19,665 nt of DNA from an uncultured Collinsella sp. (GTDB taxonomy: Bacteria > Actinomycetota > Coriobacteriia > Coriobacteriales > Coriobacteriaceae): the NCBI GenBank assembly GCA_900545055.1, contig UQXP01000030.1:1-19665 (forward strand), given 5' to 3'. Position numbers and translations under genes: made by a program. The notes below the pieces were generated by a model, which worked only from the letters and a program-made list of their open reading frames with translations, was not told the DNA's origin and did not search any database. This document shows, in pieces, positions 1-7,345 of the stretch (the stretch's first letter is position 1; the number at the start of each line of letters is the position of its first letter).

Positions 1-525
1 TCTCGGAAGGCACGTGCAGACCTTTCGTCATGGCCTCCTACCTTTCTTTCGGGCCTTACTGGCCGAATGTATCAGCGCCCCTCCGTATGGGACGCTGCTT
101 GCTGACAGCTCTAGTTATATCCAAAAACCACCTGCAATTCCACCTCGCCCCCGAACGGTCAGCAAAGTTCGATGAACGGTATATCTCATATGATTCCCCC
201 ATGATGCACTTCGGTTCTCTAAAGCAGGTTTTCAAAGGTAAATGTTCTTTTTTCTAAGGAATTAAGCTAGATTGCACAAATATTTTCATGTTTAGGAATT
301 GCATAGCTAAAACGGTTTTCTGCATATATATGTCGTTTGTCCATGATTCAATTTGGATTCGATTATATTCAGCTCGCAATCATTCTTATTCATACATCCT
401 CACCAATTGAGTATGGATATAGATTGTTTCTAAACGAGTTGGGCAGTTAGTTGCATGCCTTGGCAGCGTAAGAAGTAGGTAAAGATACCGTTCACGCGAT
501 ACGTCCGTGCCACAGGTCGACTAAA
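1..525. other. AT-rich non-coding stretch upstream of ppk
   Basis: No convincing gene is seen here. From about 180 onward the composition is clearly AT-richer than the rest of the window, with runs such as CATATATATG near 323-332. A 75-codon open frame at 30-257 has no good ribosome binding site and no recognisable protein signature. The stretch may hold the promoter region of ppk and perhaps the remains of an acquired or decayed segment. No tRNA, rRNA or long inverted repeat was found in it. Confidence 0.5.
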
Positions 526-553
526 TTGAGACAATAGTGAATAGTGTTAGGCT
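526..553 (+). promoter_or_regulatory. Candidate ppk promoter
   Basis: TTGAGA (526-531) and TAGGCT (548-553) are separated by 16 bp, an acceptable sigma-70-type spacing. Transcription would begin near 560, which rules out the upstream GTG at 544 as the ppk start on this transcript and favours ATG 583 or 589. The match is moderate and rests on sequence only. Confidence 0.35.
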
Positions 554-582
554 ACCGTCCCCTGTGGGGACTGAACGGACAG

Positions 583-3162
583 ATGCATATGCCGAGCAAA
601 ATCGAAAAGAAGCAAGCCGCCGCAAAGCTGCGCAAACCGCCGCGCGACTTCTCATACACGCAAAACCGAGAGCTCAGCTGGCTACGCTTTGACAACCGCG
701 TGCTCGACGAAGCCTTCGACGAAACCGTTCCGTTATTCGAGCGACTAAAGTTCGTCTCGATCTTCGAGTCCAACCTCGACGAGTTCCTTATGGTGCGCGT
801 GGGCGGCCTGTCCGATCTGGCGGAGCTCAAAAAACAACCTGTCGACAACAAGAGCAATATGACCGCCTCCGAACAGGTCGATGCTGTCATGGCCGAAATG
901 CCCGGGCTCCTTACCCGTTGGGAGTCCATCTTTAAGAGCATCGAGGGCAAGCTCGACACCTTGGGCGTTCACCGCGCCCACATCGATTCGCTTACGCCCG
1001 AGGAGCGCACCTTTGTAACCCGCTACTTCCAGGCCTACGTGTCGCCGGTCATCTCGCCGCTGGTCATCGATCCTCGCCACCCCTTCCCCAACCTGCGCAA
1101 CGGCGCGCTCTATCTGGCCTGTGGTCTGGACAGCGCCACCGACGAGGAGAGCCTACTGGGCCTTATCGAGATTCCCGCCTCGATGAACCGCGTGGTCGAG
1201 ATCCCCTCGCCCACCGGCACCTACTCCTACATCTTGCTCGAGGACGTCATCCTCGCCTGCCTGGACAGCTGCTTTGGCTCCTATAAGCCGCTGGATCGTG
1301 CGCTGATCCGCGTCACCCGCAACGCCGACATCGATCCGGACGGCGAGGGCGTCGAAGAGGAAGAGGACTACCGCCAGCACATGAAGCGCATTCTCAAGAA
1401 GCGCCTGCGCCTGCAGCCGGTAGTGCTCGCGGTCTCGGGGTCGCTCGAGAAGGCGACGCTCAAGACTATCCGCAAGGCGCTCGAGCTTTCGCGCCGCTCT
1501 GTCTTTACCTGCGATATCCCGCTCAACCTGGGCTACGTCTTTGGCATTGAGGGCAAGATTCCCGAGCACCTGCGCAACGAGCTCCTCTTTACGCCGTTTA
1601 AGCCACAGCCCAACCCCACCATCGACATGACCCGCTCCATCCGCGAGCAGGTGCTGCAGCACGACAAGCTGCTCTTCTACCCTTACGAGGCCATGAATCC
1701 GTTCCTGGATCTGGTACACGAGGCAGCCTACGATCCCGAGTGCATCTCGTTGCGCATCACGCTCTACCGCGTGGCCAAGCAGAGCCGCCTATGCGAGTCG
1801 CTGATCGATGCCGCCGAGAACGGCAAAGAGGTCACGGTGCTCATGGAGCTCCGCGCCCGCTTTGACGAGCAGAACAACATCGAGTGGGCCGAGCGTCTGG
1901 AAGAGGCAGGCTGCACCGTCATCTACGGCTCCGAAGGCTTTAAGTGCCACTCCAAGATCTGCCAGCTCACCTATCGCGAGGGCATGGCGCTCACCCGCCT
2001 CACGCTTTTGGGCACCGGCAACTTTAACGAGAAGACGGCCAAACTCTACAGCGACTTTATGCTCATGACAGCCCATCCCGGCATCGGTGAAGACGCCAAC
2101 CTGTTCTTCCGCAATCTGTCGCTGGGCAACCTGCGCGGCGACTACCGCTTCCTGGGTGTGGCGCCCGTCGGACTGAAACCGCTCATCATGCGCGGGCTTG
2201 ACCGCGAGATCCAGCGCGCCCTTGCCGGCGAGCCCGCCCGCGTGTTCTTTAAGCTCAACTCACTGACCGACCGCGAGGTTATCGACAAGATCGCCGAGGC
2301 ATCGTGTGCCGGCGTGCGCGTAGACATGATCATCCGCGGCATCTCGTGCCTCAAGCCCGGTGTTCCGGGCAAGACCGAGAACGTGCATGTCCGCTCCATC
2401 GTCGGACGCTTTTTGGAGCACGCGCGCGTCTATGCTTTCGGCGTGGACTCGGACATGATTTACCTGAGCTCAGCCGATATGATGACGCGCAACACCGAGC
2501 ACCGCGTGGAGATCGCCTTCCCCGTGCTCGACCCCACCTGCCGCGCCCTAGTGCACGAGTACATGGGCATGCAGCTGCGGGACAACGTGAAGGCCCGCAG
2601 CCTCACGAGCGACGGCACCTGGGTCCCCGTGGAGCGTGCAGAGGGTGAAAAACCCTTCAACTCGCAGGAAGCTCTGCTGGAGCGTGCCTATCGCAACGCC
2701 GAGGCCGCCGCGCAACAGCGCGCACAGGAGAAGGAACGCGTAGCCGAGGAGGCTATTCAGGCCGAGGTTGAACATGGGGCAGCTGCCAAACCGAAAGCGG
2801 TTGCCGCTCCCCCGGTGAATGAGCCCGAGGCTGCCGCAGAGCCCGCCGTGGAGAAAGCGCCCGCGCCCGCTACCGCGACTCCGGGGCCCGCCGCCGAGGC
2901 AAAGCCCGCCCCTGCTCCTGAGCCGCAGCCGGCCGCACCCGAGGTTCAGAAGGTCCAGGCGACCGTCATTGAGCCCGAGCCTGCACCTGTACCTCGGCCC
3001 GAGCCTCAGGTCACCAAGCCCGCACCCGAGACGAGTGCCCGTCGCGATAAGCCCGCTGGCAAGACCAAGGCCATCGAGCGCCATCGCCCCGGCCGCGTGC
3101 GCATGGGTCTGGGCCTGATCGGCCTGGGTCTTAAGACGCTCATTACCGGCAAGACGAAATAG
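583..3162 (+). CDS. ppk: Polyphosphate kinase (PPK1) with a long Ala/Pro-rich C-terminal extension
   Basis: PPK1 reversibly moves the terminal phosphate of ATP onto inorganic polyphosphate. The N-terminal PPK domain begins with NRELSWLRFDNRVL. The catalytic part carries LRITLYRVAKQS and MELRARFDEQNNIEWAERLE. His456, in KCHSKIC, matches the phosphorylated histidine of the family, and His613, in FLEHARVYAF, matches the second conserved histidine. From about residue 690 there is an extension of about 170 residues: a charged, Ala/Glu/Gln-rich helix-like part, a low-complexity Ala/Pro/Glu segment (about 747-820), and a basic tail ending in a Gly/Leu-rich stretch. Usual PPK1 length is about 690-720 residues; this one is 859. 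The start is ATG 583, though ATG 589 is equally possible. The open frame runs back to GTG 544, but a likely -10 box overlaps that start. A strong terminator follows, so it is probably transcribed alone. Confidence 0.93.
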   Translation: MHMPSKIEKKQAAAKLRKPPRDFSYTQNRELSWLRFDNRVLDEAFDETVPLFERLKFVSIFESNLDEFLMVRVGGLSDLAELKKQPVDNKSNMTASEQVDAVMAEMPGLLTRWESIFKSIEGKLDTLGVHRAHIDSLTPEERTFVTRYFQAYVSPVISPLVIDPRHPFPNLRNGALYLACGLDSATDEESLLGLIEIPASMNRVVEIPSPTGTYSYILLEDVILACLDSCFGSYKPLDRALIRVTRNADIDPDGEGVEEEEDYRQHMKRILKKRLRLQPVVLAVSGSLEKATLKTIRKALELSRRSVFTCDIPLNLGYVFGIEGKIPEHLRNELLFTPFKPQPNPTIDMTRSIREQVLQHDKLLFYPYEAMNPFLDLVHEAAYDPECISLRITLYRVAKQSRLCESLIDAAENGKEVTVLMELRARFDEQNNIEWAERLEEAGCTVIYGSEGFKCHSKICQLTYREGMALTRLTLLGTGNFNEKTAKLYSDFMLMTAHPGIGEDANLFFRNLSLGNLRGDYRFLGVAPVGLKPLIMRGLDREIQRALAGEPARVFFKLNSLTDREVIDKIAEASCAGVRVDMIIRGISCLKPGVPGKTENVHVRSIVGRFLEHARVYAFGVDSDMIYLSSADMMTRNTEHRVEIAFPVLDPTCRALVHEYMGMQLRDNVKARSLTSDGTWVPVERAEGEKPFNSQEALLERAYRNAEAAAQQRAQEKERVAEEAIQAEVEHGAAAKPKAVAAPPVNEPEAAAEPAVEKAPAPATATPGPAAEAKPAPAPEPQPAAPEVQKVQATVIEPEPAPVPRPEPQVTKPAPETSARRDKPAGKTKAIERHRPGRVRMGLGLIGLGLKTLITGKTK

Positions 3163-3164
3163 TC

Positions 3165-3189
3165 GTTTGTAGAAGCAGTTTGTAGAAGC
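3165..3189 (+). repeat. Short tandem repeat after ppk
   Basis: GTTTGTAGAAGC occurs at 3165-3176 and again at 3178-3189, a perfect 12-bp repeat with a 13-bp period. It sits between the ppk stop codon and the terminator, and its second copy overlaps the first bases of the terminator stem. It is probably a small slippage duplication. Confidence 0.7.
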
Positions 3190-3231
3190 GCCCCGCATTT
3201 GAGGAAAGCCTCGGATGCGGGGCGCTTTTCC
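3188..3231 (+). terminator. Intrinsic terminator of ppk
   Basis: A perfect 11-bp stem, GCGCCCCGCAT (3188-3198) with ATGCGGGGCGC (3215-3225), encloses a loop that can form an extra GAGG/CCTC pairing. It is followed by TTTTC. It lies 26 bp after the ppk stop and 45 bp before the next start codon. Confidence 0.85.
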
Positions 3232-3275
3232 CTGCTACCATGGTGCGAACAACAACGCGAATGACAGGCAGGAAT

Positions 3276-4589
3276 ATGAAGCTCACTATAGAATCGATGA
3301 CCTACGGCGCCGACGGGCTGGCGCACGCCGACAACGGCAAGGCCGTCTTTGTGCAGGGCGCCGTGGCAGGCGACACCGTCGAGGCCGAGGTCGTACAGGA
3401 CGGCAAGTCGTTCATGCGTGCCCGCACCACCGAGATTCTGGAGCCAAGCCCCGATCGCATTCAGCCTCCCTGCCCCTTCGTGGGCATCTGCGGCGGCTGC
3501 TCGTGGGGCAATCTCTCACGCACGGCACAGCTCGCCGCCAAGGAGCAAAACCTGCGCTACACGCTCGAGCGCATCGGCAAGTTCGCTCCTGAGCAGGTCG
3601 ATGAGTTGGTACAGCCCATCTGCCACACCAAGGACGACTGGGGCTACCGCAATAAAATCGAGCTCGAACCGACCGTCGTCAACGGTCGCGTGCGCCTTGG
3701 CATGCACGGTGTCGACCCCAGCAAAATCGTGACCGTCGATATGTGTCCGCTGTTCGATAAGCGCTTCCCGAAGGCACTCAAATCGGTCGTCGGCGCACTT
3801 AACTATCTAAGCGGCAGCCATGACTTGGGGCTCGAACGCGTGGGCATTCGCGCATCGCGCCGCACCAAGGCACTCGAGGTCGCACTCTGGACGCCGACAG
3901 GCTCTTTTCCGCGCTCGCAGGTCTCCCGCGTGCTGGCGGACGCCGCTCATCCCACGAGCATCGTGCGCGTGATGAGCAAGGGCGAAAAGAAGGCCCGCCG
4001 TGTCTCTAAGGTGGAGATGCTCGCCGGTGAGGGCTCGTGGACCGAGAACATCGCTGACGGCCAGATGCGCCTGTCCGCCCCATCGTTTTTCCAAGTCAAC
4101 ACCAAGGGCGCCGAGATTTTGATCGAGCTCGTTATGGAGGCGCTCGATCCGCAGGAAGACGAGCTTGCCGTGGACCTGTACTGCGGTGCCGGCACCTTTA
4201 CCCTGCCGCTCGCCCGCCGCTGCGACTTTGTCGCTGCCGTCGAGGCCTACGGCCCCGCCGTGCGCGATCTACGCCGTAACCTGGAAATCAACAAGCTTGA
4301 TAACGTCGACGTCATTGGCGGAGACGCGGTGCGCGAGTTCCCCGACCAGGACGCCGATGTCCTAGTAGTCGACCCGCCGCGTGCAGGCCTAGCGCCTGAG
4401 GCCATCGACCTCATCGCCAGCACAAGCGCTCGCGATGTCGCCTATGTGAGCTGCGACCCGGCCACCCTGGCGCGCGATCTCAAACGCTTTGTCGAAGAAG
4501 GCACCTTCTCCCCCGTAAAGATCACGCCAGTCGATCTGTTCCCACAAACCTTCCACTGCGAGACCGTCGTCCACCTTAGGCGCAACTAG
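3276..4589 (+). CDS. rlmD: 23S rRNA (uracil-5-)-methyltransferase, RlmD/TrmA family
   Basis: This enzyme transfers a methyl group from S-adenosylmethionine to C5 of a uridine in rRNA or tRNA. An N-terminal TRAM-like domain covers about residues 1-55. A [4Fe-4S] site is visible as Cys66, Cys72 and Cys75 (CPFVGICGGC) plus Cys157 (DMCPLFD). The methyltransferase fold shows DLYCGAGTFTLPLA, VVDPPRAGL and the catalytic cysteine Cys393 in SCDPATLARD; Glu429 in HCETVVHLR is the expected general base. The length of 437 residues is normal. The reading frame is open from ATG 3240, but ATG 3276 is chosen because AGGCAGGA lies just before it and MKLTIESMTYGADGLAH begins the TRAM domain. The exact target base (RlmD, RlmC or TrmA type) cannot be decided from the sequence alone, so the symbol is tentative. 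Confidence 0.9.
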   Translation: MKLTIESMTYGADGLAHADNGKAVFVQGAVAGDTVEAEVVQDGKSFMRARTTEILEPSPDRIQPPCPFVGICGGCSWGNLSRTAQLAAKEQNLRYTLERIGKFAPEQVDELVQPICHTKDDWGYRNKIELEPTVVNGRVRLGMHGVDPSKIVTVDMCPLFDKRFPKALKSVVGALNYLSGSHDLGLERVGIRASRRTKALEVALWTPTGSFPRSQVSRVLADAAHPTSIVRVMSKGEKKARRVSKVEMLAGEGSWTENIADGQMRLSAPSFFQVNTKGAEILIELVMEALDPQEDELAVDLYCGAGTFTLPLARRCDFVAAVEAYGPAVRDLRRNLEINKLDNVDVIGGDAVREFPDQDADVLVVDPPRAGLAPEAIDLIASTSARDVAYVSCDPATLARDLKRFVEEGTFSPVKITPVDLFPQTFHCETVVHLRRN

Positions 4590-4603
4590 CTGATGATTTT
4601 TCT

Positions 4604-4661
4604 GGGACGGGGATTAAATGATCAATTTGTACCGAATGATTATTTAATCCCCGTCCCTTTT
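4604..4661 (+). terminator. Very long hairpin, likely terminator after rlmD
   Basis: Two 21-nt arms (4604-4624 and 4637-4657) pair throughout, with a single G-U at position 17 of the arm, leaving a 12-nt loop. The outermost 16 bp, from GGGACGGGG to CCCCGTCCC, are perfect. TTTT follows at 4658-4661. The stem is much longer than a typical terminator and AT-rich in its upper half, so it may be a dispersed repeat that also terminates transcription. Confidence 0.7.
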
Positions 4662-4680
4662 AAACATTGGGAAATCGAGC

Positions 4681-4709
4681 GTGGCAAGCGGGGGTCTTCG
4701 GGGTATAAG
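4681..4709 (+). promoter_or_regulatory. Candidate promoter of the DJ-1/maf pair
   Basis: GTGGCA (4681-4686) and TATAAG (4704-4709) are spaced by 17 bp, with 4/6 and 5/6 matches to the sigma-70 consensus. They lie after the rlmD terminator and 38 bp before the next start codon. Confidence 0.4.
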
Positions 4710-4746
4710 ACGGCTAATTGTATGCCGCCCTATGAAAGGAACCCTT

Positions 4747-5289
4747 ATGCCCAGCGTTGCCGTTCTTGCCGCCGATGGCTTTGAAACGATTGAATGCCTG
4801 ACCATGGTCGATGTCATGCGTCGCGGCGGCGTGCGCGCCACGCTCGTCTCGATTATGCCCACGCGCGAGGTCGTAAGCTCGCTGCAGATCCCCGTGACCT
4901 GCGATGCGCTCTTTGATGAGATCAACTTTGACGAGTACGACTGCGTCGTGCTGCCCGGCGGCCTGCCCGGTGCCACCAACCTGCGCGCCGATCAGCGCGT
5001 CTGCGACGTGGTCTGCGAGTTCGCCGCGACCAAGCACGTCGCCGCCATCTGCGCCGCCCCGTTTATCCTGGGCGAGCTCGACCTGCTCGAGGGGCGCCAC
5101 GCCACGTGCTTCCCTGGCTTTGAGAAAAGCTTCCCCGAGGGCGCCTATACCGGCGAGAAGGTTACGCAAGACGGCAACATCATCACCGCCAGCGGCATGG
5201 CCCAGTCGCTCCCCTTTGCGCTTGAGCTGCTGCGCACGATCGCCGGCGACAAGGCTGTCGAGAAGGTCGCCGAGGGCATCCAACTATGA
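4747..5289 (+). CDS. DJ-1/PfpI family protein (YajL/ThiJ-like)
   Basis: The protein has 180 residues and the flavodoxin-like fold of the DJ-1 superfamily. The nucleophile-elbow cysteine Cys102 lies in AAICAAPFILGE, and Glu13 in DGFETIE matches the conserved acid that sits beside it in human DJ-1 (Glu18). ETIECLTMVDVMRRGGV resembles the same region of human DJ-1 and Escherichia coli YajL. Family members are reported as glyoxalases, deglycases or oxidative-stress chaperones; which applies here is not visible. ATG 4747 is chosen because AAAGGA (4735-4740) precedes it by 6 nt and the family's N-terminus starts here; an upstream ATG at 4681 is in frame but unsupported. Its stop codon overlaps the maf start (ATGA), so the two are probably translationally coupled. 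Confidence 0.88.
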   Translation: MPSVAVLAADGFETIECLTMVDVMRRGGVRATLVSIMPTREVVSSLQIPVTCDALFDEINFDEYDCVVLPGGLPGATNLRADQRVCDVVCEFAATKHVAAICAAPFILGELDLLEGRHATCFPGFEKSFPEGAYTGEKVTQDGNIITASGMAQSLPFALELLRTIAGDKAVEKVAEGIQL

Positions 5290-5867
5290 TTTTGGCTTCG
5301 CAATCACCGCGCCGCATAGAGCTGATGCGCGAGGCAGGCTACAACATTCGCGTGATTCCCGCGGATATCGACGAAACGCCCTTTGATGGCGAGGCCCCGC
5401 TCACGCTTGTCGAGCGCTTGGCACGCGCCAAGGCGGCTGCCGTTGCTGCCGAGTATGCCGAGCCCAATGAGCTGACGGTCGCGGCCGACACCATCGTCAC
5501 CTTCGACGGCAAGATTTTGGGCAAGCCGGCAACCGAGGGCGAGGCGCGCACCATGCTCCGTGAGCTTTCGGGCCGCACGCACCAGGTCGCAACCGGCGTC
5601 TGCATCGTTAAGGCAGGCGATACGGCCGCCCCGCATGCCGCCGAGAGCCTGTCGTTTGTCGATATGACCGACGTGACATTCTACGAGCTCACCGACGAGC
5701 AGATCGAGCACTACGTTGCCTCGGGTGAGCCCATGGATAAGGCAGGCGCCTACGGCATCCAGGGCACAGGCGGCCGCATGCTCGTGCACGATATTTCGGG
5801 CGACTTCTATAACGTGGTGGGCCTACCCATCGCCCGCGTCGCGCGCGCGATTCAAAAACTCTCGTAA
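5286..5867 (+). CDS. maf: Maf-family nucleoside triphosphate pyrophosphatase
   Basis: Maf proteins hydrolyse non-canonical or excess nucleoside triphosphates to monophosphate and pyrophosphate, and are linked to house-cleaning and septum control. This one has 193 residues and the family signature LASQSPRRIELMREAG (residues 3-18). It also has AADTIV (66-71) with the conserved Asp68, GKILGKP (75-81), LSGRTHQVATGV, and a C-terminal segment with KAGAYGIQGTGG and GDFYNVVGLP. The pattern is that of the YhdE-type dTTP/UTP pyrophosphatases, though substrate choice is inferred. Its ATG overlaps the stop of the DJ-1 gene by 4 bases and has no strong ribosome binding site of its own, which supports coupling. 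Confidence 0.93.
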   Translation: MILASQSPRRIELMREAGYNIRVIPADIDETPFDGEAPLTLVERLARAKAAAVAAEYAEPNELTVAADTIVTFDGKILGKPATEGEARTMLRELSGRTHQVATGVCIVKAGDTAAPHAAESLSFVDMTDVTFYELTDEQIEHYVASGEPMDKAGAYGIQGTGGRMLVHDISGDFYNVVGLPIARVARAIQKLS

Positions 5868-5875
5868 TTGCATCT

Positions 5876-5907
5876 GGCGCTGGGTATCCCCCAGCGCCTA
5901 CAATTTT
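5876..5907 (+). terminator. Hairpin after maf, likely terminator
   Basis: GGCGCTGGG (5876-5884) pairs perfectly with CCCAGCGCC (5890-5898) around a 5-nt loop. TACAATTTT follows, an interrupted T tract. It lies 9 bp after the maf stop. Confidence 0.6.
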
Positions 5908-5968
5908 GGCGTACCGTACGGATCCCGACCGGGCACAAGGCGCGGCGGAAAACCGATAGGAGTTAAAC

Positions 5969-6970
5969 ATGGATACACTGCTCGAGGCCATTGACGTCTG
6001 CGATGTCGATGGCTTTTGCTATGGCAACTATACGGACGAGGAGGCCGGCACCGGTTGCACCGTAATCGTGGCACCCGAGGGCGCCACCGGCGGCGTTGAC
6101 GTTCGCGGCGGTGCTCCCGCTTCGCGCGAGACCGACCTGCTGCGACCCGAGAACACCGTCGACAAGGTCCACGCCGTCTGCCTTTCGGGCGGATCGGCCT
6201 TTGGCCTCGAGGCTGCAAGCGGCGTCGCTCGCGAGCTTGAGAGCCGCGGCATCGGCCTTCCCGTCGGCCCCACGCAGGTGCCTATCGTGTGCTCGAGCTG
6301 TATCTTCGACCTCGCCTTTGGTAACCCCACCGTTCGCCCCGACATTGAGGCCGGCATCGCCGCCGTGCGCGAAGCACTCGACAACACCCCCACCAAGCTC
6401 GAACAGGGCAACGTAGGCGCCGGCACGGGCGCTACCGTGGGTAAGCTCATGGGCCCCGCTACCTGCATGAAGGCCGGCCTTGGCGCTGCCGCCGTGGCGC
6501 TCGGCCCCATCAAGGTGGGCGCCGTGGTCTCGGTCAACGCCTGCGGCAACGTTGTCGACCCCTTCACCGGCGAGTGGGTCGCCGGTATGCGCGCCGCAGC
6601 CGATAGCGACCAAATCGTCGACATGGAACTCGCAGCCTTTGCCGCCGCCGGATCCATGCAGATGCCGCTCGACCGCACCAACACCACCATCAGCTGCATC
6701 GTCACCAACGTGGAACTCACTAAGGCACAAGCCACCAAGGTCTCCCAGATGGCCGCAGACGCCTACGCACACGCCATCCGTCCCACGCACACCACCAACG
6801 ACGGCGACACCATCTACACCCTCGCCAGCGGCAAACTGGGCGCCCGGACAAGCGCCGCCGTTCCCCTAGACCTGCTGGGCATGCTCGCAGTAAGGGCCCT
6901 GGAAACTGCCATCGTAAACGGAGCCAAAACCGCCAAAACCTCCCACGGCATCCCCGGCGCCGCAAAGTAG
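5969..6970 (+). CDS. P1-family (DmpA/NylC-like) self-processing N-terminal nucleophile hydrolase
   Basis: The protein has 333 residues and resembles the peptidase family S58 / NylC group, whose members cleave themselves into alpha and beta chains and then act as aminopeptidases or amidases. Visible family features are TGCTVIVAPEGATGGVDVRGG, CLSGGSAFGLEAASGVARELE, GNVGAGTGATVGK and VGAVVSVNACGNVVDP. The processing site should be Asn238-Thr239 in DRTNTTISCIVTN, as in NylC (Asn-Thr), leaving Thr239 as the nucleophile and a beta chain of 95 residues. ATAGGAG precedes ATG 5969 with 6-nt spacing. No signal peptide is seen, so it is probably cytoplasmic. The natural substrate cannot be read from the sequence. 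Confidence 0.85.
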   Translation: MDTLLEAIDVCDVDGFCYGNYTDEEAGTGCTVIVAPEGATGGVDVRGGAPASRETDLLRPENTVDKVHAVCLSGGSAFGLEAASGVARELESRGIGLPVGPTQVPIVCSSCIFDLAFGNPTVRPDIEAGIAAVREALDNTPTKLEQGNVGAGTGATVGKLMGPATCMKAGLGAAAVALGPIKVGAVVSVNACGNVVDPFTGEWVAGMRAAADSDQIVDMELAAFAAAGSMQMPLDRTNTTISCIVTNVELTKAQATKVSQMAADAYAHAIRPTHTTNDGDTIYTLASGKLGARTSAAVPLDLLGMLAVRALETAIVNGAKTAKTSHGIPGAAK

Positions 6971-6981
6971 TCCACTCGACC

Positions 6982-7110
6982 GTCGGTCGGAGGCGGGCGG
7001 GCATTACGTTTGCTGCTCTACAGTCCTATGCAAGACGAAGGCCACATTAAGTGGCCTTCTTTGCATGCGGAACTCGCGACAAACGTAATGCCCGCCCGCC
7101 TCCGACCGAC
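6982..7110 (-). repeat. Nested inverted-repeat element A (TTCCGCA/AGGACTGT core)
   Basis: Perfect 31-bp arms (6982-7012 and 7080-7110) enclose a 67-nt core. Read on the minus strand, the core has a 7-nt spacer, TTCCGCA (7072-7066), an inner stem GAAGGCCAC (7059-7051) with loop TTAAT and GTGGCCTTC (7045-7037), then AGGACTGT (7027-7020) and a 7-nt spacer. ATGCAA and TTGCAT extend the inner stem. It lies 12 bp after the P1-hydrolase stop and can act as its terminator on the plus strand (GGCCTTCTTT). It shares its core with the elements at 7204-7313 and 10800-10930. Confidence 0.85.
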
Positions 7111-7142
7111 TTCCAACCTAATTCTTTTCAGCCCAGGCCCCT

Positions 7143-7178
7143 GTGTACCGCGCGTCGAAGATCTTCAAATTCAAATAA
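7143..7178 (+). pseudogene. Relic of a glycosyltransferase C-terminus
   Basis: In frame on the plus strand this reads VYRASKIFKFK followed by a stop codon. The intact GT2 gene on the opposite strand ends LYRLASKIFKFN. The two agree as YR-ASKIFKF with one codon missing, and codons differ synonymously (TCG/TCA, CGC/CGT). This looks like the last dozen codons of a paralogous gene whose body has been lost. The identity is based on a short stretch. It also creates a 17-bp inverted repeat (7158-7174 with 7350-7366) around element B. Confidence 0.45.
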
Positions 7179-7203
7179 CCTGACAATCGATTCTTATTGC
7201 AGA

Positions 7204-7313
7204 GGCCCCTTGGTCTTTAGTTTGATACAAGTTCCGCACGAGCCGGAAAGCACTTAATGTGCTTTCCGTGCGAGCAGGACTGTTCGCAGTAGCAAACTAA
7301 AGGCCAAGGGGCC
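7204..7313 (+). repeat. Nested inverted-repeat element B (TTCCGCA/AGGACTGT core)
   Basis: Arms of 21 bp (7204-7224 and 7293-7313) pair fully, with one G-U, around a 68-nt core. The core has a 7-nt spacer, TTCCGCA (7232-7238), an inner stem CGGAAAGCAC (7244-7253), loop TTAAT, GTGCTTTCCG (7259-7268), AGGACTGT (7276-7283) and a 9-nt spacer. It lies 32 bp beyond the stop of the GT2 gene and probably ends the glf-GT2 transcript. Arms and inner stem differ in sequence from element A, while the loop motifs and spacings match. Confidence 0.85.
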
Positions 7314-7345
7314 CAGTCAACCTATCAGCAGCGATTACTCAGCAG

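Noticed and set aside
30..257. 75-codon open frame at the left end
   Set aside because: No ribosome binding site before the ATG, no recognisable domain, and composition unlike the genes of the window.
490..510. GTTCAC-containing stretch upstream of ppk as a PHO box
   Set aside because: Only one half-site fits the actinobacterial GTTCACC pattern; the second unit is too poor to claim.
6982..7313. Possibility that the nested elements are integron attC sites
   Set aside because: The conserved RYYYAAC and GTTRRRY boxes are not present in the right places, the arms are far longer and more perfect than in attC, and no integrase is in the window.
6982..7313. Possibility of a CRISPR array or IS remnant
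   Set aside because: There are no regularly spaced direct repeats, no transposase fragment and no target-site duplication that I can see.
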